Shown here in pieces: positions 1 through 11,000 of a stretch of DNA of 64,000 nt (within the stretch, counting starts at the first letter, position 1; each line of letters begins with the position of its first letter). The DNA lies in assembly GCF_905220365.1 (NCBI RefSeq), contig NC_061141.1:7261501-7325500 (forward strand). The letters are read 5' to 3'. The translations under genes and the position numbers were made by a program. The notes under the pieces were generated by a model. That model was not told the origin of the DNA, ran no database searches, and saw only the letters and a program-made list of their open reading frames with translations. The DNA is from Vanessa cardui (Eukaryota > Arthropoda > Insecta > Lepidoptera > Nymphalidae).

Positions 1-205
1 TCGTTTGTTCATAAATTTTCTTATTGCAGACTCATATTATAAAACTTTTATAGGTTAGGGACAACGCGAATTAACTTAGAAAAAAAAGTCATGCCTAAGA
101 ACTTTGCAAGTAAACAATTATTAACAATAAAAAGCATAGTCGATGTTCTCAGATTTTTTTGTCGTGACAGTTACAAATAACAATTAACAACGCGTAGTGC
201 GTATC

Positions 206-291
206 ATAGATAATACACTTATACTAGCTTATAACTACTGCGTACCTATAGACTATAACGTAGTTGCCTGCATAGATAATACACTTATACT
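206..291. repeat. Short direct repeat, two 20-bp units 66 bp apart
   Basis: ATAGATAATACACTTATACT occurs at 206-225 and again at 272-291. The rest of 1-539 is AT-rich, with no gene or recognised element. Confidence 0.6.
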
Positions 292-539
292 TGGTTGCCT
301 GTTGCAGTTGCAGGGCGACCAGTATGACCAACATGAAACACAAAAAATTTAAATTCCATTAAATGGCTGGGGAAGATAAATTGTCATGTTGTAAAAGTCA
401 TCACGACTTTTAAGTGTTTTTCACTGGACGATGAGTCTCTTTTGTATGTTTTTTTCTTAACAATACCACCGACTAAATATTTTTTATCGTTATATTTTTG
501 AAAAACCTAGCTCTTGATGATTTAAAAGTGATAATTACG

Positions 540-2530
540 CACGACGCACTTGTTAAAGACTTTCGTCTTAAGGCACTGTGGGATCGACGATGTAAAGATT
601 CGACGTAACTTCCCAAACGCTGCCCAACTCAGCTGAATTGTTCTATTCATCTCGTCCTCAAGGTTGTTTCTACCTAATAGCAAAGTCTGCCCGAGGTCGA
701 ACTTCGAGGACGGTACCATGTATCGTAGTCGGTTCCGGTAGAACATGTTCATTGAACATGACCTTGGTTTCGACCAAGTTCATCCTTAAGCCGATACGCA
801 TAGAAGCATCAGCCAGCTCGTTCAGCATTTGTTGTAGGTCCTGCAGCGTTTCTGCCACGATGACGATGTCGTCTGTGAATCTCAAGTGAGAGATGTATTC
901 GCCATTGATGTTGATACCACGTCCTTTCCAGTTCAGCGTCTTGAACATATCCTCCATTGCATTAGCGAACAATTTGGGGTAAATAACGTCCCCTTGTCTC
1001 ACTCCTCGATGGTATGGGATTTGTTTGCTGGTTCTGTACTCGGACGGACGTGGTGGCAGCTTCATAAAGACATCTCATCACTTATCGCCATGACGTATCG
1101 CCAATCAACTTTTTCAACAGAGTCAAAGGCCTTGTCATAGTCCACGAATGCAAGACACAGGGGCCGATTATACTCTTGCTACTTCTGTATAATCTGCCGC
1201 ACTGTGTGGATGTGGTCTATGGCGCCGTATCCGGTCCGAAACCCGGTCTGTTCCGGGGGTTGGAATTCGTCGAATTTTCGCGTAAGACGGTTCGTGATCA
1301 CTCTTGAAAACAGCTTATAGACGTGGCTCAGTACGGATATGGGACGACAGTTCTTCAGCAGGGTTTTGTCTCCCTTTCTGAAGAACAGGACGACCACACT
1401 CCTACTCCACGCCTATGGAGTTCAAAGTGGACAGAGTTAAAAAGCTTCTGGAGTTCCCTAAATACCGGTTTACCTGCTTTTAATAACTCTGTGGTAACGC
1501 CGTCGTCTCCAGGGGCTTTCATTTTTAAGCTGTTTAAGAGCAATCTTGATTTCGCCAATAATTACTTCAGGCAGTTCTTCGGAGAAATGTCGTGTTAATG
1601 TAGCTCTAGAATAGAATCCTCATTTTCGGGATCAATGCGAGGTGCATGCGATGCGTATCACCGGCCGTAGAAGTCCTTTAATTCCGAAAGTACTGACGGC
1701 TTGGAAGAAACGACTTCTCCCGTTGCTATTGTCAACTTTGCCAGATGGCTCCTTCCAAGAGATTGTACGAACACCTTAGACCCCGATTCTGCTCAATTGC
1801 TCTTTCAATTGCAAGAGTATTGGAGCACCGGAGATCGTGTCGTACGCGCCTGCTGATCTCTTGGTTTAATTGCCGTTTCTCTGACGAAGTGACAGGTTGG
1901 TTTTCACGTCGTTTTTTCATGAGCCCTAAAGTCTCTACCGAAAGTTTGAACTTCTTGCCCTTAAGCTGCATGCCACAACATCTCGTGTCTTCTTGCCTGA
2001 GAATTCGAACTACATTTTCAAGATACTGGTTTACGTCTGTTGTGGTTTCCACGGCAGTGAATCGGTTCTCCAAGATTGACTGGAATGTTTCAGATCCCGC
2101 AATGGTTTGGAGTAGCTTTGATCGGAGCGTGGACTTCATCACACGGACGTGCTCGGCCTTAAAATTGATATTCAGAGAGCCTCGGAGAAGTCGGTGATCA
2201 CTACCAGTATTGAACCTTTTTATCACTGAGACGTCTCTGAATATGTGTCTCTTGTCCGTCATTATGAAGTTGATCTAATTTTTTGTCATAGTGTCGGGGC
2301 TTTGCCACGTCCACTTCCTTTGCGGCTGCTTCTTGAAGAAGGAGTTCATCAAGAAGAGCCACGCTGGGCAGGCGGGTTGGCGATCGCAGGACGTAGCTTC
2401 TCGCACCGGTGACGCTGCTGCTCGTCATCGTCCTGTGGTATTTAACAACGCCTATCTTTTGATGGTTATACCTCTATCAGTCGGTCGCCAGAGCCTCGTT
2501 TGCTGCCTCAATGCACCATGGGCAGGTGAG
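540..2530 (-). mobile_element. Decayed RTE-type LINE fragment (endonuclease end plus reverse transcriptase)
   Basis: Read on the minus strand, fragments in different frames follow the RTE order. The end of the endonuclease (W-T-W-Q-S-P then I-N-F-I-M-T-D-K, then G-S-D-H-R-L-L-R) lies at about 2350-2170. The early RT motifs (KNCRPISVLSHVYKLFSRVI, Q-T-G-F-R) lie at about 1380-1220. G-V-R-Q-G-D is at 1005-988 and the catalytic F-T-D-D at 879-868. The RT C-terminal end (W-A-A-F-G-K-L-R-R-I-F) is near 640-590. Frameshifts and an in-frame TAG at 2277-2275 break it. The 5' part of the endonuclease and everything after the K-V-F-N-K-C-V motif (about 540) are missing. Dead copy. Confidence 0.85.
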
Positions 2531-2559
2531 GTTGCCTTGGGGCACTAAAGTGTAGTTTG

Positions 2560-3540
2560 CGCCCCCTTACATCCCTCAAATTGCATTTTTGACGAGTTTT
2601 GAAAAACGCTATAAAACGTGATAACTCAAAAATGGTTAATTTTTGCCCTATGCATATGGGGGTTAAAATTATTGCAAATAGTCTTCCCTATCACCTCCTA
2701 AGATATACGTCAAATTACCAATAACTCTGTATATAACGATGCGGTAAAACAATAGGAAAGATGCGATATTTTTATTTTTGTGTTTATTTTAAAGAACTTC
2801 ATATAGGATAGAACACATATTAAAAATCTAAAACACTGTAATTTACTGCAAAAAATGCGGTTTTAAATGTCAATTTAAATTCTTGCTCGAAAACGGATCT
2901 ATGTTTCGTATGACGTCACTGCTGTCTGTCACTGACCCACTGATCGTACTTGTCCTCGCTGGTTTTCATATATTATGTATTTTTTCTCGATCTTTGAGAT
3001 ACTTTTTTGTAAAAAATTAAAACAGACCATCGATACTCCGAAAAAAGTTTTGTTGACGTATGTTTTGTGCCAAAAGATTTGAAATAAATGGTTTTTGACA
3101 GGGCATTCTGACACAAAACTGAGAGAAAAGTTGTTTCAAGATAGAAAGAGGAATCTGGAGTCTGCTTTGACAAACCCAACATCCATTTTAACTCAAAAAA
3201 CGCAATTAACTTTCGTTTCAATGTTCGCTTTTTTACAAGAATAACCTCAAATAAGTAGTCGTAACAGGAGTGACGTCATTTAACGCTAATTAGTGTATTT
3301 GAAATACTTTCCATTTCAAGTTACTTTAATTCGTAAAAACCTTGCAGTGAACCCTTCTTTAATATTTTTTTAACATTTTAAGAAAGATTTTCATAAATAT
3401 TGTATTTGCATGTGTTATTGCTTTAAATTATAATCAGTATTTCTTTACTCATATTACTGGTAGGTGATGGTTTTTAATTTGAATATTTGTATGTGGTGGA
3501 TTTGATTAAGAAATAAAAAAACAGTGTGTATTTGGGTTTT
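2560..3540. other. Unassigned stretch, no gene seen
   Basis: Between the LINE remnant and the long AT-rich block. It contains T/A-rich DNA with two TGACGTCA words (near 2912 and 3272). The open frames here (up to 82 codons) have no codon or family signal. It may be an old transposon piece but shows no termini I can define. Confidence 0.4.
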
Positions 3541-6063
3541 TTATTCATAATATTCTAATTAAAAATGTCAATAAAACAAATATTTAAGTAGTCAAACTTC
3601 GGACGGAGATTAGTATCATACAATTAAACATAAACTAAATAAAAATATTGGTTTTGAGATTAAAAAAATATATCAGATAAAATAATATTACATTATAAAT
3701 TTTATTTGTTTTCATACACAAAAACATCTAAGACTTAAGCGAAAAAAAAAACATTTGCTTTGCAAACAAGTAAAAAGTTCCAACGATATATAATAACAAT
3801 TATAAAATTCTTGTTTTACACAATTTTTACTTACATCCCTACAGCATTACAGTAAGGTCACAAACTAAACAAGGACCAGAATTTGGACGGACAAATAACT
3901 TAAGATGTAAAAGTATTTCATACTAAATTAAATTCCGAGATTTGTCTATGCTTCATAGACACAAATTTTATTCGTACACTAGTACATGAAAATTTTAGAG
4001 AAAATAAATAAATTATCATTAAAACTTTCCCAATACAATACAGAGACATGAGACGGCAATGGACAAGGCACACATTAAGGGCCAAGGCACAAATTTTAAT
4101 TAAAAAAATAAATATTTTACAAAAACAATATTGTTCCCTCTAAAATAATTATAAACTAAATTAATGTGATGGTCTTGGAAAGAGCCTGGTGGGTTTCTCT
4201 TAAAATATGAATGTGTATTTACAATAATCTAACAATTAAGCTATTCCTTACCTATTGCATTTGATTCAAATTCTACTGCAATATAAAAAAAACTACACTA
4301 AGCATAATTAAAGTAAATAACAATATTTTACTCGAAAACAACTGCATATTATTAAAAAATAACCTGATTTAAATGGTTCCAATGATGTTGTAGTAAACAG
4401 ATATGTTATTAACGCGCAAAAAGTGAAGACTAGAGAACGTCCTAATTGGGACGTTTGCCTTTAGTCGTTTTACGTAGTAATACGTTATAATACATCATAG
4501 TTACGTAGTAATACGTTTTGCGTAAATAAAACATCTAGTTATCCCTTTTACTTCTTTTTTTTATCAAGCTATCCTTTTTACTTTTATCGAAATGTAAAAA
4601 TAAACTAAAATAAACGGTCCCCGGCGCGGAACACTTTTTTCTGTTGTTTAGTATGGATATAACATATCTATCTGTTTATTAGAATATCATTGAATGGTTC
4701 CCATATTTTGCAAAACTATGAAAATTAATTCGAATAAATATACAGATAGGCACATTAATATTTACAATGATCTTTTATTAATAATATGTTAAATTAATTA
4801 ATATTTAATTTAAAAGAATTTCCATTTAGCATAAAAATAAACAGTCAATCAGAAAACATGTAGAAATATTTTTTTTTTCTTATGATAAACACTTTGTGCT
4901 CATATTAATGTATATTATACACGTGTGCTACGAATACATTTAGAACTATGTTCAAACAACATATACAATAGATGTGTGCTTTATTTAAACTAAACATCTT
5001 AAATAAACCAGCTTTCCACTTTTTAAATTTCTGAGAGTTCATAAAGGCATGTGACGTCACAAATATTTGTGTCACATTTTTTAGGTACGCATTTTCTGTA
5101 CATTAAAATTAATTTTAGTTTTTATATAATATCTATAGATTCAAAATTTAGGTCAAATACAATTTATAACTCTAACAATTATATATATAATAAAATGCCA
5201 TAACAGAATTGAGTGGAAAGTCAGGTTAGGGTGATTTAATAATATTACATACAAAAGCTACATGTGTTGATATAATATAAAAATTTCACTACTTAATAAT
5301 TGATTGAAATAAATATGTTCATTACAAACATAATTTGAAAAAAATGTCTTTTTGTATACTTAAATAAAATAACTAATGACTGCACAGATTTGCAATAAGG
5401 TAATACATATATAAGTTATGTTATATGTTTCTAAATTATTTTAAGGGTGTGTCATATATATATGTCAATATCAGGAGACGAAACGATACGATTTTTTAAA
5501 TCGATATATTTATTGCGATTATCATTTAAATCGATTCTAAAGTACGAAGGATTGAAATAATCCTGATCACTTACAGATTTAATAATATATCAATGTAGCA
5601 AGATATAATTGTGTTAAACAGAACTAGATTATACCGGTGAGATTGGTAATGGAATGATTTAGAAATTCAATTCAGATTTTTTTGTTCTTTAATTATTCTA
5701 GAGTTAAAAATGGTTCGAACTTGTAAAGGAAGTTTTATATAATCTGTAAAAAATAAGTTGTATAGGTACAGATTGTTTTTATTTAATTGTGTGGACAAAG
5801 TGTTGAGCATGTTATTATTTGAATTGCAGATTCAGGTAAGATTCATCTTCCCAGATTAATTTACTAACTAATGTAACAACTTGGCTCATTAAAAAGAATT
5901 TAAATTAAAAAAAATCAAAATGTTCAATGGCTTAGATTTTATAATTAGTCATATCTAAGGTATAACTTATTTTTTACTCGGTAAAAGGTTTGGGTCAATA
6001 TTTAGTGGGCCAGTGTAATTAGAAGAATTGTTTAATATTTCTTACACCAACAATATCAATGAG

Positions 6064-6108
6064 CCAAATAGGTGGTGACCAGTTACCAAGTGGTCACCAC
6101 CTATTTGG
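6064..6108. repeat. Perfect 18-bp inverted repeat with 9-bp loop
   Basis: The arm CCAAATAGGTGGTGACCA (6064-6081) pairs perfectly with 6091-6108 around GTTACCAAG. It lies in the putative 3' UTR region, so it would form a stable stem in the transcript of either strand. Confidence 0.8.
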
Positions 6109-7412
6109 TAAGTCAAATGGCCAATAAGCACATGTGCTAACTTATACCATACAATAGATAATAAAGGATATTCAACATTTGTCTACACATTTAACATGAG
6201 CTGACATTTATGATAATTGTGCTTTTATTACAATGAAAATTTTCTTATTTATATTTTTTCATTGATTTAATAAATTTATTGAAAATCATAAATGATACAA
6301 ATTGTATATAAAGTATCTAACTTATTTTTAAGGTAATTATAAAAAATAATCATGTTGTTTTCGTAGAAGAAATGCTTTCCTTTAAATATAATTGAATGAG
6401 ATTCTATCCTTAATGACTTAATTGCGGAACAGAGGAATTACTCAATTTAATTTTAAATAGTAGGCCTAACACTTAAGCTTGTATGATACGATACATACAA
6501 ATATATTCCACGTGTAATAAAAGTGGGACGCTGCTTTGTCAAAGTATATCGAAAATGACTATAGAGCGAAGAAGGGTTAGCAAAAAAAATTCTGAACAGT
6601 TACTATTCGACTCTGACAAAAACAAAATAGCAGATTGTCTTTATATGAATGTGTATACCTTAGAATATTTATATGTTTAGAATGCCGCATCAAAAAAGAA
6701 CTAAAACAGACAATCCAACTTTGTAATTTGTATGTGCGTGAATTCTATGCTTGACACTCATAATATCAAAGGCAAAAGTCATATTATCTTACTAATGTGT
6801 GAGAGTGTTGCCAGTAAATAGTAACTCTAGGCCACTATTTTTTCGACCGTTTCACAGCTTTGGCATTTTATATAGACACATAAATAATCAAAGGTATGTA
6901 TGTATACGTGCAAGAATATTCTATAATTGGTCTTTAAAAACAAAGTTACATCAATGTCCTCTCTCTAGTATATCGATTTAATCTGTACTAATAAAACGAT
7001 CTTGCGAGCAGAGTTTGTTGACGCTACCACTGGCGGCGTCGTAGTGTCTTGCTCTCACAAGCAAAAGGTCGTATGCAATTCAGATTGTGTGCGAAGTATG
7101 ACATTTTTTGTAAACTCATTTGAAATGTATATCAATTTAATGGCAGTTTAATTTGTAGCTTTTCAGATATACATATATTGTATATTGATAAATCTTCTTA
7201 ATGCATTAACATTTTATATTCTTTTGTTGATGTAAAATTCTCTTAGTTCAATACATGTCTGTGTGTAAATGTGATTTCATTAAATAGAATAAATTGTATA
7301 ATTTTTTTCTTACAATAATTATTTTAGGTTAGTTATTTTTTCTTATGAATAAAATTTTAATATCTTCAAGAGATAAATTATCCTTACATATTATGTGAAT
7401 CAACCAAATGTA

Positions 7413-7418
7413 TTTATT
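7413..7418 (-). terminator. Candidate proximal poly(A) signal of the claudin-like gene
   Basis: AATAAA on the minus strand about 316 nt past the stop codon. It is one of several: another AATAAA lies at 3545-3540 near the far end of the AT-rich, nearly repeat-free region. Such hexamers are common by chance in this base composition. Confidence 0.3.
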
Positions 7419-7733
7419 TTAATTCCACTTAATATCATCAATTAATTGTGCTAACATAACTTAAGATTGTATTAGATGAAAACACGCTGTATAGTAAACA
7501 TTTATATACAGCTCGATTAATATCAACAAATTCCTTTAAGCAGATTACATAGTCATCTTGCACTGCAGATAAATATTAACAAAAATCAGTGCGTCTCTTT
7601 CACGCACACTGACATTGTATACATCTATCTCTTTCGCACATTACATATTACTCAAGCAGTAGAAAACGGTGTTTATATAGGACGGTGCTTTAAGTCTTAA
7701 AATATTTGTATATAATTATACATAGATAGTCCA

Positions 7734-8014
7734 TTACACTTCAGTGCTATGAGTTTGTATGCGTACCTTTTTCTGACTACCATTTCTGTTAAGTGGTGGC
7801 GAGTTATTTGAGTAACCATGGTTCCACTTGCCCATGCCCCCTGGCTCACCTTCCCTTGGTCTCGGTTTCTTCAACGACGATCGGAGAGGCGACCTCGTTA
7901 TTGTACTGGCGTCAGACAGACCAGTTAACGTCGTCGCTGTTGTGTTCATTGACGCTACACTGCCATGGCCATTTGTGCTGTATGGCTTGCCAGAGGCATC
8001 TGTCATGGATATAC
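7734..8014 (-). CDS. Coding exon 6 of the claudin-like gene (cytoplasmic tail, stop)
   Basis: 281 nt, acceptor TTTCAG at 8020-8015, stop at 7736-7734. It encodes the last 92 residues, low in hydrophobicity and rich in Ser, Thr, Pro, Gly and Asn, with basic clusters (PLRSSLKKPRPREG and SQKKVRIQ) and the terminal S-T-E-V. The +1 and +2 frames of this exon also stay open for 70-94 codons, but these are shadows. Confidence 0.86.
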
Positions 8015-11000
8015 CTGAAAATATTTTTTTTATTAAGTGTTAATATATTTATAAAAACTGCAATAAGTATAACTTAATAAAAATAGTGACAGTAATTACA
8101 TATAAATATGAAATTGAAGTAAGATATTAACATAATTTTACATGAGATTATTGTTTGTACTTTGCATCAAAACAATCCATCGTGTTTGGAATGCTTTATA
8201 GATTTGAAAAAAAAATATGCATTTTTAGTCAAAGCATATTATTATTATTAAATCTATACATATGATAAAATTGGAGTGTCTGTTTGTAATATTAAAATAG
8301 CCTTTTTTACATAATGTATATGTATTTTGGTATGTGTGCCGTGTATATATGTATGTATGTATGTATACACGGTACACATACCAAAATAACATTTTTTACA
8401 ATTTTTGTCTGTCTGTCTGTCTGTTTGTTTGTTCCGGCTAATCTAACGGGGCTTTCACTGGCAGATAACTGATATAATAAGAAGTAACTTAAGCTACAAT
8501 ATTTTTGTTGTTAAATTCAAACGCGTACAAGGTCACGGGAACAGCTAGCAATTAAATAAAAATCATTTATGAAAATTTATCCATCACTTCCTGCTTTCAT
8601 CGCTTTACACAGAAATCAAAAGAAGTAAGGAGACATTATTATACATGATTATAATATACATAGTTATATTACGAGCTTATTCACAAACAGTGTTAATGGG
8701 TTGATATAATTTGCCTGATTTTAAATAAATAAATATGAGACAACAACACATACATTACTCTGATCCCAATGTAAGCACCCATAGCACTTGTGTTATGGAA
8801 AATCAGAAGTAACGACGGTACCACAAACACCCAGACCCATGACAACGTAGAAAACTAATGATAATCTACATTGACTCGGCCGGGAATCGAACCCCGGCAC
8901 AACACTAGACCATCGAGGTCGTCAAAAATGGAGGTTTTAAAAAATATAGACTCATATATTTACCTCTTCCTTCTTTAAATCCTGGATTATTAATCGTAGT
9001 GCTATCTTCCACCTCACCCAGTGGATTCGTTGGGTCACCGCCGACTCGACGAGAAAACAGCGTGTCGTACAACGACATTATAAATAACGCAGAGTTTATT
9101 ACTATGCTAACTATCTGAAAATTTATAGAAAAAAAAGTCATTTAATTTTATGAAAATAAATAATTGTTTTAATAAACTAATAAGTATTTAATTAAAAATT
9201 ATATCCGGAGATATCGAGTCTGTAATATACTTGTTTGAGATTCATGGAATTTCATCTTTCTATTTATAGTATAAAACAATCAAACACAAAAATCAGAAAA
9301 AGCCTGTGAATGTTTGCACACATTTTGATACATATTGGCAAATACGTGGCGGATATTTATCCGACACAAATATATTGTGACCTATATGTCTATATGACCG
9401 CAGAGCGAAAGATGAACTAAATATTTTTTAGAAACCCACTATCGTATTAGAAGAAAGCAATGACTTAACCGCCTGGCCACGGGAAATTCGCAGACGCGAA
9501 TATTCGCGCGGTGCGAACAGCGAAGCGTCTTACGAATGAGACAAACGTATAGCAATGTATAGGACGACACAAATTATACGTAGCATCGGAAAATGGAATG
9601 GAATGAAAATAAAACGATTACTGCCGATTAACACAACCAATAGAAATAGCTCCCTATCGCGCCATTCGACGCTATTTGTCGCTATATATTCACGCGTCAG
9701 AGAAAGCAAGTGCATGTAAATCGACGCGTCAAATTGACGAATATATTAGGTCATATGATATTACACGTTGTAACGTTTGTGTAAAGATCATATTCACATA
9801 AGAAATAAATATTGATCATTTGGGATGGCGTACTTAATTCGGATGTGATCGGTTTTACGAATTTTGCCGATGCGACATCTAAGTTGTATCGTACAATACA
9901 TGCTAACAATATTTAGTTCTTGTGATTTCTTCTTGATCGATTTTCTTTCTTCATAAAGATATTCTATATTCAGAAAGTTCAGAGATATACGAATTTACAT
10001 GTATTTTTATATTTACTTTTCAAATATTTGTGATAAAATTATCGCTACAGAAAATGTTCTACTAGCAAACGGTGACATTATAATAATACACACGAAGTGA
10101 TTTGCAATATTACAAGATAATTATACCTGTACATAGAAAGCTTCGCCTCTAACGAGATAAAATCCCCTGTCATCGCCCTGCACAGCGAACAGCCCAGCTG
10201 CCGCTATGGACAGTAACGCTGGAAAATACAAAAGACAATTTAATATCCAACATTATGAGTACAAGTGAATATTCTATAATCACCTAAAGAAAAATGTCTC
10301 GATTATAGTTTATTTGAAGAGTTTTTTAATTACTTAATTCCAATATGTGATAAATTACGTCAGTAATAATATAATTAATGTATCGATGATGTCCAAGGGG
10401 ACCAAATAAAATATACTTACGATCTGGTCAGACCATATCTATACATATAATAAAATTGGAGTGTAGAGTTTGTAATATTAAAAAAGCCCTTTTTTACTCC
10501 AGCATATGTATGTATCAAAATATTTTTTTTTACAATTTTTGTCTCTCTGTTTGTTCCGGCTAATCTCTGGAACGGCTGGACCGATTTTGTCGGGTATTTC
10601 ACTGGCAGATAACTGATATAATAAGGAGTAACTTAGGCTACAATATATAGATATATAGATGCAAACACAAGGGTACTATTTAACCCACTTTTGTAATTCG
10701 ATGGGTCAGATCCGACATGACAGGACTGGACTCCTGTCATGTCGGATCTGATGCAGGATGAACGTATTTACTGGCATATCGTATTAAATATCAGTCACAA
10801 ATTCCAAAAGTCATGAGAATATAGGGATAACTAAATTACATTTTTTCTGGCACCGACCCAACATATCCAAAACATGGAGGTTTGCAGTGATGTAGACAAC
10901 ATTGAGGAAGTTAAATGTTTAATTATTTACAATGATTTTATTTAAAGGACACTTACTTGCTAGAAGTGCCAAAGCCAGCTTCGTCAGCACGAGATGCGTG

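Larger units (their letters stand above)
3541..7733 (-). other. AT-rich, nearly repeat-free block after the claudin-like stop codon; possible long 3' UTR
   Basis: About 4.2 kb directly downstream of the stop holds none of the SINE, Helitron-like, MITE or LINE-tail families that fill the neighbouring introns. It has poly(A)-signal hexamers in the gene's orientation at both ends (7418-7413 and 3545-3540) and one strong hairpin (6064-6108). No convincing reading frame is present. The extent of the 3' UTR is inference. Confidence 0.4.

Noticed and set aside
638..2548. Plus-strand open frames of 83-150 codons over the LINE region
   Set aside because: They are antisense shadows of the minus-strand RTE fragments, which carry the real RT and endonuclease motifs.
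5039..5075. TGACGTCA and near-palindromic GTGACGTCACAAATATTTGTGTCAC region as a CRE-type promoter
   Set aside because: No transcription unit starts nearby and similar words occur inside MITE-like sequence at 23096; context does not support a promoter.
4216..7510. Three Pumilio-like TGTANATA words on the minus strand (4216, 4759, 7503)
   Set aside because: By rough estimate one or two are expected by chance in 4 kb of this composition.
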